A stretch of 64,000 bases of DNA from Veillonella denticariosi JCM 15641 (GCF_002959855.1 NZ_PPDB01000007.1:248001-312000), one strand, 5' to 3'. Shown: positions 17,033-27,002, counted from the first letter of the stretch. A program made the numbers and translations. The notes: generated by a model from the sequence alone, not told the origin.

Positions 17033-18343
17033 ATGAAGTCATACTATATTTATACTTACGGTTGTCAAATGAATACGGCGGATTCGGAGCGGCTGGCACA
17101 TCAGTTGGAGTCAGTAGGCTATATTCCTACTGATGATGTGGAACAGGCGGATTTGATCATATTGAATACCTGTGCGGTTCGGGAGACTGCGGAAACGAAG
17201 GTGTACGGTCGTATCGGTGAATTAAAGCATTTAAAAGCGAAAAATAATAATTTAATAATCGCTATTACCGGATGTATGGCTCAGAAAAATCAGGCGGATA
17301 TGTTTAAACGGGCGCCGCATATTGACATCGTACTGGGGACACATAATATTCGCCATATTAATGAAATGATTGCCGAAGTGGAGCGCACTCATGCGCATCA
17401 AATCAATGTTGATATGGATAATACGGTGTTGCCGGAGTTACAAGCTAAACCTAACGGTACATTTTTTGCTTGGGTTCCTATAATGAACGGGTGCAACAAA
17501 TTTTGTACATATTGTATTGTGCCTCATGTCAGAGGTCGAGAAATCAGTCGTCCCGTATCTGCAATCGTAAAAGAAGTGACGGAGTTAGGACAAAAAGGAT
17601 TCAAAGAGATAACATTACTCGGGCAAAATGTGAATTCCTACGGTTTGGACTTTAAAGACGGTACTGATTTCGGAACACTCATAGATGCGTTAGACGGTAT
17701 TCCTGGCATTGAGCGTGTTCGTTATATGACGAGCCACCCTCAGGATATGACGAAATCTATGATTGATGCGCTTGGCCGTTCGAGTAATGTGGTAACACAT
17801 CTACATCTACCGATTCAATCCGGTTCCAATCGGATTTTGCAGAAAATGAATCGTCATTACACGGTTGAGCATTATAAAGAGCTTTTACAATACTGCAGAG
17901 AGAAAATTAGAGATATCGTAGTCACTACCGATATTATTGTAGGCTTTCCGGGTGAAACCGATGAGGATTTTGAACAAACGCTAGAATTATTACAGGATAT
18001 CCGTTATGATATGGCGTATACATTTATATACTCAAAACGTTCCGGTACGCCTGCAGCGACCATGGATGAACAGATACCGGAAGAAGTGAAACGCGTACGT
18101 CTACAAAAATTGATGGATATACAGAATGAAATTTCTCTGGAGTTAAATAAAGAAATGGAAGGCAAGGTATTTGATATCATTGTAGAAGGTCCTAGTGCAA
18201 AGGATGAATCCATGTGGTTCGGACGTACATCAGGTAATAAAATGGTTCTCTTTCCAAAAGATGAATCTTTGAAAATCGGTGATACCGTTCCAGCTCATAT
18301 TGATAAAGCTCAAACATGGGTTTGCTACGGAAGCATTTTATAA
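17033..18343 (+). CDS. miaB: tRNA-2-methylthio-N6-dimethylallyladenosine synthase
   Basis: A radical-SAM methylthiotransferase that turns i6A37 into ms2i6A37 in tRNAs reading UNN codons. The 436-residue protein has the N-terminal MTTase domain with cysteines in TYGCQMN, NTCAVRE and ITGCMAQ. The radical-SAM CX3CX2C is at GCNKFCTYC (about 157-165), and a C-terminal TRAM domain lies at about 370-435. Its substrate-making partner miaA is 6.5 kb downstream in the same orientation. GGAG at 17025-17028 sets the start. Confidence 0.97.
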   Translation: MKSYYIYTYGCQMNTADSERLAHQLESVGYIPTDDVEQADLIILNTCAVRETAETKVYGRIGELKHLKAKNNNLIIAITGCMAQKNQADMFKRAPHIDIVLGTHNIRHINEMIAEVERTHAHQINVDMDNTVLPELQAKPNGTFFAWVPIMNGCNKFCTYCIVPHVRGREISRPVSAIVKEVTELGQKGFKEITLLGQNVNSYGLDFKDGTDFGTLIDALDGIPGIERVRYMTSHPQDMTKSMIDALGRSSNVVTHLHLPIQSGSNRILQKMNRHYTVEHYKELLQYCREKIRDIVVTTDIIVGFPGETDEDFEQTLELLQDIRYDMAYTFIYSKRSGTPAATMDEQIPEEVKRVRLQKLMDIQNEISLELNKEMEGKVFDIIVEGPSAKDESMWFGRTSGNKMVLFPKDESLKIGDTVPAHIDKAQTWVCYGSIL

Positions 18344-18361
18344 TACATGAATTAAAGTGTT

Positions 18362-18456
18362 AAAGAGAACACACCATTATTATGTAATTTCTAAAGTTAG
18401 ATCTATCTGATTTAAGTTTAGCGTGTACTACATATGGTGGAGGTATTCTCTTTTTT
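18362..18456 (+). terminator. long multi-helix terminator-like element after miaB
   Basis: An 8-bp closing stem (18362-18369 with 18446-18453) is followed inside by CACCAT/ATGGTG (18372-18377 with 18434-18439), ATGTA/TACAT and further short pairings. The 3' arm runs into six T (18451-18456). It probably terminates miaB transcription, but about 75 bases of folded sequence between the outer arms is unusual for a simple terminator. Confidence 0.55.
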
Positions 18457-18494
18457 ATTGTATGACAGATGATGATTAGAAAATATGTGTGTTA

Positions 18495-18503
18495 TAATAA
18501 TAG
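18495..18503 (+). promoter_or_regulatory. extended -10 promoter of the lone methyltransferase gene
   Basis: TGTTATAAT, an extended -10 element, lies about 90 bases before the ATG at 18588. The matching -35 region (about TGATGA) is poor, as tolerated with extended -10 promoters. Confidence 0.45.
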
Positions 18504-18587
18504 AATAATATAAAAGTTGTATATTGATGACTTTCATAGGTATGAACACCATTTAGATTTCTTATTTTCTATAAAGAAGGTGTAACT

Positions 18588-19388
18588 ATGAAATTGGATT
18601 TAAACGCTGTAGGTGAAACGGCCTTATTAACTTTATATGCGCGAGCGAAAGATTACGAGTCAGAACAATCCGTATTAAAGGATAAAAAATCATGGGATAT
18701 TATAAAACAAATCGATTATGATTTCAGTCAATTTAAAGATGTAAAGATGTCCTATTACGGAATTTTAGGACGGGCGAAAGTAATCGATGAGGAGATACGA
18801 AAATTTATATCTATATATCCAGATTGTATTGTCGTATCTTTAGGTGCCGGTTTAGACACAATGTTTTATCGAGTCGACAACGGTTATATTGATTGGTATA
18901 ATATTGATTTTGCCGGAGTGATTGAGGCGCGTACACATTTCTTTGTACCGCATGATCGTGTACATAATCTGGTGGGCTCCATAACTGAAGATTCATGGAC
19001 TGCTCAAATTGAAACAAACGGTCGTAAATTGCTGTTTGTGAGTGAAGGCGTGGTCATGTATCTTACACTGGATGAAATGAAGCAGTTCTTAGGATTACTG
19101 ACGGATTCTTTTGAAGAATTCACGTTATATCTTGATATGATTTCTCCTTACGTGGCAAAACGCACAAAACAGCATGATATGCTCAGTAAGATGGATGTTT
19201 CATTCCAATGGGGCACAAAAGATGGTCATGAAATTATGGACATGAATCCTAAACTTAAACAGACCGGACTGATTAACTTTACGGGAAGCATGTTGTCATT
19301 GGCTCCTGTAGTCTATAAATTGTTGTATCCGATTATTTATTTAGTTAACAATCGATTGGGTATATATGAATATAAGCGGAATATATGA
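18588..19388 (+). CDS. class I SAM-dependent methyltransferase, leucine carboxyl methyltransferase (LCMT/PPM) family
   Basis: A 266-residue methyltransferase. The SAM-binding motif is VVSLGAGLDTMFYRV (about 83-97), then NIDFAGVIEAR (about 106-116), and the EGVVMYL segment (about 152-158) is typical of the LCMT/TIGR00027-like family that methylates carboxyl or O-groups on small metabolites or peptides. The substrate is unknown. It sits alone between two gaps with its own promoter, not co-transcribed with miaB and separated from mutS by 26 bases, though mutS could read through from it. Confidence 0.82.
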   Translation: MKLDLNAVGETALLTLYARAKDYESEQSVLKDKKSWDIIKQIDYDFSQFKDVKMSYYGILGRAKVIDEEIRKFISIYPDCIVVSLGAGLDTMFYRVDNGYIDWYNIDFAGVIEARTHFFVPHDRVHNLVGSITEDSWTAQIETNGRKLLFVSEGVVMYLTLDEMKQFLGLLTDSFEEFTLYLDMISPYVAKRTKQHDMLSKMDVSFQWGTKDGHEIMDMNPKLKQTGLINFTGSMLSLAPVVYKLLYPIIYLVNNRLGIYEYKRNI

Positions 19389-19414
19389 TATGACTCATAA
19401 TATATGAGGTGAAT

Positions 19415-22036
19415 ATGAGTAAAAAACAGACACCAATGATGGAACAGTATCTTGATATCAAATCGAGATATAAAGAGGAACTTCTGTTCTTTCGGTTAGG
19501 TGACTTTTACGAATTGTTTAATGATGATGCTTTGTTAGCATCTCGAGAATTGAATATAACGTTAACAGGACGTCCTACGGGCGATGAGGAACGCACACCG
19601 ATGTGTGGCGTTCCTTTTCACGCTGCTGAAAGCTATATAGAGACGTTGGTTAAAAAAGGTTATAAGGTAGCTATTTGTGAGCAGCTGGAGGATCCTAAAG
19701 CGGTTAAGGGCATTGTAAAACGGGATGTCATAAAAGTTATTACGCCGGGGACTGTTATGACGGAAAATGCCAATGATGCGCGGGCCAATAATTTTTTAGC
19801 TTTATTTTATATGGTAAAAGATTCGTGGGTTCTCGTTTTTTCCGATGTATCAACCGGTGAAGTCATTTGGCATCGCATTACTGAATCCGATAAAAAGAGT
19901 GATATGTATGATGCGTTAAGCATGTATAGACCGACGGAAATCATTTTGCCTGAAGGTAGCGAATTACCTCGAGAAATTCGAGACTTTATCGGTAATCAAT
20001 TCAGCAATGTTGTATTTTCTCCATTTTCCACCTATCATACACAGCGGGAAGTAGCGGAACAGGCGGTAGCCCATTTCGGCGATTTGGGCCTGATGGAAGA
20101 AGATGTATGGGAAGCATTGGGGTTTATGTTGTTATACCTGCAGGATGTCATCAAATCTCCGATTTCCCATATCAATTATGTGCATCAGCTGAGTGTAGGT
20201 AATCGACTTATCTTAGATACATCTTCATTGCACCATTTGGAAATTACGCACAATCTTCGTGACGGTGGTCAGAAGGGAACATTGCTTGATGTATTGGACA
20301 GAACCCTTACACCGATGGGGGCACGGCTGTTAAAACAATGGCTTGAAAGTCCATTGACGGATATAAATCAAATCCAACATCGACAATCCGCTATTTCAGA
20401 GCTGATCACTCGCGGAGCGGAACGGACCGATTTGCGGAATAAGCTCGACTGTATTTATGATTTTGAACGCATTGTGGGCCGCGTGGAAACGGGTTCCGTA
20501 TCGCCACGGGATTTGACTGCCTTACGGGAATCGTTAGCAGTATTGCCAGAATTAAAAAATACTTTAAACATTTGCACCAGTTTAGCGTTAACATCTATTA
20601 ATGAACGCATTCAAAATCATCGTGAATTATATGATTTACTATATAATGCCATAGCGGAGCAGCCGGCTCTTACATTAAAAGAAGGACGCGTTATAAAAGA
20701 CGGATATAATGAAGAACTGGATGAACTGCGCTCGTTGACTACCGACAGTCAAAAATGGCTATCCAAGATGGAAGAGGACATCAAGGCTGCAACGGGCCTT
20801 TCCAAAATCAAGACCGGTTATAATAAGGTATTTGGTTATTATTTTGAAGTATCTCATAATAAATCCGAACAGGTGCCGGATTATTTTATTCGTAAGCAAA
20901 CACTATCTAATGCGGAACGGTATATTACACCGGAACTTAAGGAATTTGAAATTAAAATCCTCAGCGCAAAGGAAAAAATGATCGCTCTTGAACACCGGTT
21001 ATATCAGGACTTGCGAGAACAGATTAAGGCTGTTATTAAAGACATACAACAGACCGCACGAGCTTTGGCGGATTTAGATGTGCTCTGTTCTTTAGCATTG
21101 GTGGGATACGAAGAAAATTATATTTGTCCCACGTTAGCAATGAATGGGCAAATCAATATTCGCGATGGACGGCATCCGGTAATCGAGAAATTTCTGAAGC
21201 GTGAGGTTTTTGTACCGAATGATGTGGTATTAAATCATGATGATGAGGAATTTCTGTTGATTACGGGTCCTAATATGGCAGGTAAATCCACTTATATGAG
21301 GCAAGTCGCTATCTTGATGATCATGGCGCAAATCGGTTCGTTTATCCCCGCTCGGGAGGCATGTATTTCACCTGTAGACAGAATCTTTACACGCGTAGGT
21401 GCCAGCGATGATATTTCTACGGGGCAAAGTACTTTCATGGTGGAAATGAAAGAGGTTGCCTATATTTTAGAAAATGCCACCTCTAATAGCCTTATAATCC
21501 TTGATGAAATAGGCCGTGGTACGAGTACCTTTGACGGACTAAGTATTGCTCAAGCCGTCGTTGAACATATATGCAAGCACATACATGGTAAGACACTGTT
21601 TGCAACGCATTATCATGAGCTCATCACCTTAGAGGAAACCTACAGTAAATTGAAAAATTATACGGTTGCGGTTAAGGAAAAGGGAAAAGATGTGGCCTTT
21701 TTGCGTCGCATTATCAGAGGTGGTGCCGATCGCAGTTACGGTATCCATGTGGCCCGATTGGCTGGATTACCGAATTCCGTGTTGAAACGGGCTGAAGTTA
21801 TTCTCGCGTCTCTAGAGGATCAGAGCAATGATGCCGATGATTTGAATCAACGCGTGATTATACCGCAAGCCTCCAATGTCGTAAAACAGGTAAGTGAACC
21901 GGCGACGGGGAATCTATTTACTCATTCCGTGGTAGACAGCTTGCTTGATTTAGATGTGATGAGCATGACTCCGATTGAAGCGTTGAATACACTGTATCAA
22001 CTACAAGAAGAGGCTCGCAAAGGAGGCGGTAAATAA
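19415..22036 (+). CDS. mutS: DNA mismatch repair protein MutS
   Basis: Recognises mismatches and small loops. The 873-residue protein begins MSKKQTPMMEQYLDIKS. The mismatch-reading wedge GDFYELF lies near residue 32, followed by connector, lever and clamp domains. The ATPase has Walker A GPNMAGKSTYMRQ (about 616-628), Walker B LIILDEIGRGTSTFDG (about 690-705) and the FATHYHEL His switch. I start at ATG 19415: the GTG at 19409 is part of the GAGGTG ribosome site itself. Its stop overlaps the mutL start (TAATG). Confidence 0.98.
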   Translation: MSKKQTPMMEQYLDIKSRYKEELLFFRLGDFYELFNDDALLASRELNITLTGRPTGDEERTPMCGVPFHAAESYIETLVKKGYKVAICEQLEDPKAVKGIVKRDVIKVITPGTVMTENANDARANNFLALFYMVKDSWVLVFSDVSTGEVIWHRITESDKKSDMYDALSMYRPTEIILPEGSELPREIRDFIGNQFSNVVFSPFSTYHTQREVAEQAVAHFGDLGLMEEDVWEALGFMLLYLQDVIKSPISHINYVHQLSVGNRLILDTSSLHHLEITHNLRDGGQKGTLLDVLDRTLTPMGARLLKQWLESPLTDINQIQHRQSAISELITRGAERTDLRNKLDCIYDFERIVGRVETGSVSPRDLTALRESLAVLPELKNTLNICTSLALTSINERIQNHRELYDLLYNAIAEQPALTLKEGRVIKDGYNEELDELRSLTTDSQKWLSKMEEDIKAATGLSKIKTGYNKVFGYYFEVSHNKSEQVPDYFIRKQTLSNAERYITPELKEFEIKILSAKEKMIALEHRLYQDLREQIKAVIKDIQQTARALADLDVLCSLALVGYEENYICPTLAMNGQINIRDGRHPVIEKFLKREVFVPNDVVLNHDDEEFLLITGPNMAGKSTYMRQVAILMIMAQIGSFIPAREACISPVDRIFTRVGASDDISTGQSTFMVEMKEVAYILENATSNSLIILDEIGRGTSTFDGLSIAQAVVEHICKHIHGKTLFATHYHELITLEETYSKLKNYTVAVKEKGKDVAFLRRIIRGGADRSYGIHVARLAGLPNSVLKRAEVILASLEDQSNDADDLNQRVIIPQASNVVKQVSEPATGNLFTHSVVDSLLDLDVMSMTPIEALNTLYQLQEEARKGGGK

Positions 22037-24024
22037 TGCCGACCATTCATGTACTGGATGAAAAGACAATTAATAAAATAGCCGCCGGTGAAGTCGTTGA
22101 ACGTCCTGCTTCAGTCATAAAAGAACTTATCGAGAATTCCATCGATGCATCGGCGACGAATATAGAGATTGAAATCGGAGATGGCGGTGTTTCTTATATG
22201 CGTATTACCGATAACGGTATCGGTATGACCGAAGAGGATGCGCGATTAGCTATCTTGCGTCATGCGACGTCTAAGATTCAGCAGGTGGAGGATCTCTTCG
22301 ATATCGCTTCTTTAGGGTTTAGAGGTGAGGCATTAGCCAGCATCGCGTCGGTTTCTCATTTTTCGTTGATTACGCGTAAATCAGAGGATGAATTGGGCAC
22401 GCGTATTACAGTGGACGGCGGAACTTTCACGGACTGCATTCCCTATGGTGCGGCACCGGGAACGACTATTGAAATCAAGGATTTGTTTTATAATACGCCG
22501 GCACGACGTAAATTTCTCAAAACAGAGCGCACCGAATCATCTAAAATTCAGGATATTGTCGGTAAATTAGCTCTCAGCAATTCTCATATATCATTTAAAC
22601 TTACCATCGATGATCGGGTGGCCATTATAACGCCCGGCAACGGTAATATAATTGATACCGTGGCGGCTCTTTACGGTTATAAAACGAAGGATGATGTATT
22701 TTCTGTTGCCTATGAAAGTGATTCAATTTATATTGACGGTGTTGTTAGTAAGCCCACGTTATTAAAGAGTACACGATTATGGCAGACCATTATCGTCAAT
22801 AACCGTGTCATTTCCGACAAGACCATTATGAAGGCTATCGATAATGCATACCATGCGCTGTTGCCGAAAAACGGCCATCCCCTAGTCGTGCTTCATATTA
22901 CGGTACCGGCTGATATGGTGGATATTAATGTGCATCCTCGTAAAAGTGAAGTAAAATTTTCTGATGAAAAATTAATCTTCAAGGCTGTTTATCATGGTAT
23001 TCTTAATGCATTGAATAATCCTCTGCATGAACGGTATGAACGAGAATCTTCTTCCTATATGCCGGGGACCATTGATACAAATGGTGAAAGTACTGCCGAC
23101 ACTCATGGTAAAAGTATTTATGATTCGTATCAATCGGGAATGATGGTGAGAGATGATATGCAGTCTGCCGAACATATCGCTACAGCCGTAGAGTATGATA
23201 AGGTTTTTGGCGGTCGTCGCAATAAAGGTTATGAGGTAATGCGCGATGAAACCTCACAGTTTGTAGATTCTTTAAAGAGTCACGGTTTTACGCCGCCACC
23301 CCCAAAGTCTACATATGAACAGGAAACCTTTACGGATGATACGTTTAATTCCGTTCCGGCCGCTTATACCAGTTATACGGCGGAGGATGTAGAGAAATTC
23401 AAATCCTTGAAACAGGATATGATAGAAACGAATCAAGCGGAGCGGATTATTCGGAACTCCGGATTTTTACCTATGGGACAAGTCGCTTCCTGCTATATTC
23501 TGGCTAAAAAGGGTGATGATCTTTATATTATCGATCAACATGCCGCACACGAGCGTGTCCGTTATGATAAATTATGTAAATCATCGGAAGCGATTCCTAT
23601 GCAATCTATTCTTGTCCCTCAGTTACAGGAGGCTACAGAGGATGATATGACGCTCGTAGAAGAGGAGCGGGACGTATTACTCGATTTAGGTTTTGATGTG
23701 GAACTGGGAGGACCCGCACAGATTAAATTGGTAGGCTCCCCCGTTGATTTGGTGGAATCGAAAGCATTTGAGATTTTACAATATGTATTCTCGTATTTGC
23801 ATGATCATCAAAAACCTACTAAGGCACAACTACGACATGAAATGCTAGCCTATGCTTCATGTAGAGGTGCAATCAAATCGGGACATAATCTGAATATGTA
23901 TCAGATGGCGACATTGATTGAGGATTTATTTAATACGGAAAAACCTTATGTATGTCCTCACGGACGTCCTACGATTATCAAGTTTACACCCGATGAGTTA
24001 GGAAAATTATTTTTACGGTCTTAA
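22036..24024 (+). CDS. mutL: DNA mismatch repair protein MutL (endonuclease type)
   Basis: A GHKL ATPase and latent nicking endonuclease that follows MutS. The 662-residue protein has the N-terminal ATPase motifs (EVVERPASVIKELIENSIDA, DNGIGM, RGEALASI). The variable linker covers about 335-470. The dimerisation/endonuclease domain has DQHAAHERVRYD, ACRGAIKSGH and CPHGRPTIIKF, the metal-site motifs of MutL in MutH-lacking bacteria. The DQHA(X)2E(X)4E motif ends in Asp here rather than Glu, a conservative change. It is coupled to mutS. Confidence 0.97.
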   Translation: MPTIHVLDEKTINKIAAGEVVERPASVIKELIENSIDASATNIEIEIGDGGVSYMRITDNGIGMTEEDARLAILRHATSKIQQVEDLFDIASLGFRGEALASIASVSHFSLITRKSEDELGTRITVDGGTFTDCIPYGAAPGTTIEIKDLFYNTPARRKFLKTERTESSKIQDIVGKLALSNSHISFKLTIDDRVAIITPGNGNIIDTVAALYGYKTKDDVFSVAYESDSIYIDGVVSKPTLLKSTRLWQTIIVNNRVISDKTIMKAIDNAYHALLPKNGHPLVVLHITVPADMVDINVHPRKSEVKFSDEKLIFKAVYHGILNALNNPLHERYERESSSYMPGTIDTNGESTADTHGKSIYDSYQSGMMVRDDMQSAEHIATAVEYDKVFGGRRNKGYEVMRDETSQFVDSLKSHGFTPPPPKSTYEQETFTDDTFNSVPAAYTSYTAEDVEKFKSLKQDMIETNQAERIIRNSGFLPMGQVASCYILAKKGDDLYIIDQHAAHERVRYDKLCKSSEAIPMQSILVPQLQEATEDDMTLVEEERDVLLDLGFDVELGGPAQIKLVGSPVDLVESKAFEILQYVFSYLHDHQKPTKAQLRHEMLAYASCRGAIKSGHNLNMYQMATLIEDLFNTEKPYVCPHGRPTIIKFTPDELGKLFLRS

Positions 24025-24025
24025 T

Positions 24026-24841
24026 ATGAATATCATTACCACATCACAAAAATCAAATGGTTTCATTCAGGAGGAAGCTAAGCATTTGGCTTCCTCTATT
24101 CCTATGACTTATGTAAAGCGAAATAAATCGTCGATGGCACAGCTTTTTGAAGCGTATCACTCTGATTTTATCGCTGTTTTATCAGGAGACGGTCTGACCA
24201 TATATTTTTCGCCTTCTCAACACCATACATTTCATCTGTCCATGGCTCAGTTACGTATTTTACGCATACAGAGAGGTGAGGGAGACCATCTGATTAATGC
24301 TGTGCAATCTATTTTGACAGCGGTACATCCCGTATCTATGCTTTCAACGTTCAGTTTACTAGACTGTACGGCGGGGCTCGGCAGTGACAGCGTTGTCTTA
24401 AGTTACGGATTTCCGGATGCTCATATTATGTGTTTAGAAGCATCATTACCCATATGGTTATCAACATCCTATGGACTGAGCCACTATGAGCATAGGCAGG
24501 TGGAGGTAACGGCGGCGCTACGTCGAATTTTGATGCATCATGCATCTTTTGAGGAGTATTTACCTGCGTTAAAGGATGATGCTGCAGATATTCTTTATTT
24601 TGATCCCATGTTTGAAGTGCCTATTGAGGATAGTCCACAATTTAAGCCGTTGCGGGGGCATACAGTGGAAAGCGCGATTACGGAGTCCATCATAGATGAA
24701 GCTATGCGTATCGCTAAATACGGTTTTATTATTAAGGAGCGGCCTTTCAGTTCTATCTTTCAACTACATCCACCGGATCAATGGATTGGGGGAAAATATA
24801 GTCGTATCGGTTATGGCGTATATATAAAGGAGACAGTGTGA
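24026..24841 (+). CDS. class I SAM-dependent methyltransferase, RsmJ/YpiP-like
   Basis: A 271-residue protein with the SAM site LDCTAGLGSDSVVLSYGF (about 113-130) and the catalytic-loop-type motif YFDPMFEVP (about 191-199). DPMF is the variant seen in RsmJ, which makes m2G1516 in E. coli 16S rRNA, and in the B. subtilis YpiP family. The substrate is therefore probably rRNA, but this is inference. No strong ribosome site precedes it; it begins one base after the mutL stop, so coupling is likely. Its stop TGA overlaps the GTG start of miaA. Confidence 0.78.
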   Translation: MNIITTSQKSNGFIQEEAKHLASSIPMTYVKRNKSSMAQLFEAYHSDFIAVLSGDGLTIYFSPSQHHTFHLSMAQLRILRIQRGEGDHLINAVQSILTAVHPVSMLSTFSLLDCTAGLGSDSVVLSYGFPDAHIMCLEASLPIWLSTSYGLSHYEHRQVEVTAALRRILMHHASFEEYLPALKDDAADILYFDPMFEVPIEDSPQFKPLRGHTVESAITESIIDEAMRIAKYGFIIKERPFSSIFQLHPPDQWIGGKYSRIGYGVYIKETV

Positions 24842-25767
24842 ATCCATTAATTACCATCGTGGGGCCTACAGCGGTAGGAAAAACAGATCTCACGCTAGAG
24901 TTGGCGCATGAATTGCACGGAGAAGTCATTTCCGGAGATGCCTATCAAGTATATAAGCAGTTGAATATCGGTACGGCAAAACCGTCAGCCCAGGAGTTAC
25001 TACGCATAAGACATCATTTAATCGATATTCTCGAACCCGATGACTCTTATTCGGTATCAATCTTTCAGAGTCAGGCGCGATATATTATTGATGAGTTATC
25101 CTTTCGTAAGATTTTACCGATTCTGTCAGGTGGAACAGGCTTATATGTGCAGTCATTATTAGAGAATTATAATTTTAATGATGTAAAGCCAGATGAATCG
25201 TTACGAGCTTCATTAGATAAACTTTATGAGCGGGATGGTATTGAAGGTTTACGTAAGTACGCTCGACAATTGGGTAAGGCTAATCACATTGATATTTTGT
25301 ATACGGATAAGCATCGTTTATATCGATCCATAGAAATATTACATCATGGTGATGTGGAGTCTTTACTCAACCAGACTAAAGACGGACTGTCTTATAAGGG
25401 CCCCGTTATAGGACTCATGCGCAATCGTGATGAATTATATGAACGCATTAACTTACGCGTCGATATGATGTTTGACGCTGGTCTTGTGGATGAAGTGCAG
25501 CGGTTGGTGGAAAGCGGTGTAAATCCCGCATGTCAAGCTTTCAAAGGTATCGGCTATAAAGAGGTCGTCGAATATTTAAAGGGGTCCATTACGATTGATA
25601 CTTGTCGGGAGTTAATTAAAAAAAATACGCGTCATTTTGCAAAACGACAAATTACATGGTATAAGCGGATGCCTTATATCCAATGGATTTATATAGATGA
25701 TACGACGTCAAAGGATTATATTTTTAATACAGCTATGGAATTGATTCATAGAGAAGGATTAGTATGA
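24838..25767 (+). CDS. miaA: tRNA dimethylallyltransferase
   Basis: Adds dimethylallyl to N6 of A37 in tRNAs reading UNN codons, giving the substrate of MiaB. The 309-residue protein starts with a P-loop, VGPTAVGKTDLTLELA (about 8-23). It contains the SGDAYQVYKQLNIGTAKPS region (32-50), SGGTGLYVQ (about 99-107), the swinging insertion domain and the C-terminal FAKRQITWYKR motif. GTG start with AAGGAG at 24828-24832. In many bacteria hfq follows miaA; here the next gene is a PLP lyase. Confidence 0.96.
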   Translation: MNPLITIVGPTAVGKTDLTLELAHELHGEVISGDAYQVYKQLNIGTAKPSAQELLRIRHHLIDILEPDDSYSVSIFQSQARYIIDELSFRKILPILSGGTGLYVQSLLENYNFNDVKPDESLRASLDKLYERDGIEGLRKYARQLGKANHIDILYTDKHRLYRSIEILHHGDVESLLNQTKDGLSYKGPVIGLMRNRDELYERINLRVDMMFDAGLVDEVQRLVESGVNPACQAFKGIGYKEVVEYLKGSITIDTCRELIKKNTRHFAKRQITWYKRMPYIQWIYIDDTTSKDYIFNTAMELIHREGLV

Positions 25768-27002
25768 CATTAGAAGAAATACGCACCAAAGCCCTTGAAA
25801 TGGCTGAACCGGAGTTTAAAAAATTTGAACCTATCGCATTGGCGAATACAAAAAAAATATTGGAAGCCTTTAAAGAATGTCAAGTATCTGATTATCATTT
25901 TAACGGGACTACAGGTTACGGCTATAACGATGTGGGCCGAGAAAAACTAGATGAGGTGTTTGCCTATGTATTTAAAGGTGAAAAAGCTATTGTACGGCCT
26001 CACTTTGTATCCGGTACCCATGCATTGGCCACAACGTTGATGGCGCTAATGGGAAATGGATCGAATGGTACGGAATTCATTTATGCTGTAGGGGCTCCTT
26101 ATGATACGATGCAGTCGGTTATAGGCTCTACCCGAGAAGTGAGAGGTTCCCTGATTGAAAAAGGCTTTACCTATACTGAAGTTCCTTTGAAGGACAATAC
26201 TTATGATGTTAAAGCTATCGCAAATGCGGTTAACGACAATACGCGTGTTGTCGTCATTCAACGATCTCGCGGTTACAGTACGCGTGAACCTTTATCCGTG
26301 GCGGATATTAAGATTATTGTAGATGCTGTAAAAGAAAAAAATCCGAAGACAATTTGCTTTGTCGATAATTGTTATGGAGAATTCACAGAATTAAAAGAAC
26401 CGTTAGAGGTTGGCGCCGATATCATGGCGGGGTCACTCATTAAAAATGCCGGCGGCGGTTTGGCTCCGACGGGCGGTTATATCGTAGGCCGTGCGGATTT
26501 AGTAGAGGATGCGGCATATCAATTGACGGCACCGGGTCTTGGCGACCATATGGGCTCTTATACACCGGGATATCGATTGTTCTTCCAGGGATTATTTATG
26601 GCTCCTCATGTGGTCCTGCAAGCTCTAAAGGGTGCCGTATATACCGCTGCTGTGGGGGAACTGCTCGGTTACGACGTATTTCCTAAGGTGAATTCGAATC
26701 GTTATGATTTGATTCAGGCTATCAACTTGAATAACGGGAAGGAAATGGAACAGTTTTGTCGCGGTATGCAGGCGTATTCTCCTGTAGATGCTCATGTGCA
26801 TCCCATTCCGGGCGATATGCCGGGCTATGAAGACAAAATCATCATGGCCGGCGGTACATTTGTACAAGGATCTTCCATAGAGTTGAGTGCAGACGGTCCC
26901 GTTCGTCCTCCATATACAATTTTTATGCAAGGCGGACTAGTATTTGAACACTCCATGCTCGGTATTTTAGGCGCCGCAGAAGAATTGTTAAAATATAGAT
27001 AA
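25764..27002 (+). CDS. PLP-dependent methionine gamma-lyase-family protein (YnbB / aluminium resistance type)
   Basis: A 412-residue fold-type I PLP enzyme. The family, often named aluminium resistance protein, is found next to miaA/hfq in Firmicutes (B. subtilis ynbB). Visible features are GTTGYGYNDVGREKLDEV near 45-60, SGTHAL near 80, QRSRGYSTREP near 165, CFVDNCYGEF near 192 with the PLP-binding Asp, and SLIKNAGGGLAPTGGYI near 222 with the Schiff-base lysine. Substrate unknown, probably a sulfur amino acid. It overlaps miaA by 4 bases. Confidence 0.88.
   Translation: MTLEEIRTKALEMAEPEFKKFEPIALANTKKILEAFKECQVSDYHFNGTTGYGYNDVGREKLDEVFAYVFKGEKAIVRPHFVSGTHALATTLMALMGNGSNGTEFIYAVGAPYDTMQSVIGSTREVRGSLIEKGFTYTEVPLKDNTYDVKAIANAVNDNTRVVVIQRSRGYSTREPLSVADIKIIVDAVKEKNPKTICFVDNCYGEFTELKEPLEVGADIMAGSLIKNAGGGLAPTGGYIVGRADLVEDAAYQLTAPGLGDHMGSYTPGYRLFFQGLFMAPHVVLQALKGAVYTAAVGELLGYDVFPKVNSNRYDLIQAINLNNGKEMEQFCRGMQAYSPVDAHVHPIPGDMPGYEDKIIMAGGTFVQGSSIELSADGPVRPPYTIFMQGGLVFEHSMLGILGAAEELLKYR

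Noticed and set aside
22388-22570. 60-codon + strand frame inside mutL
   Set aside because: Out of frame within the conserved MutL ATPase domain; no independent start signal.
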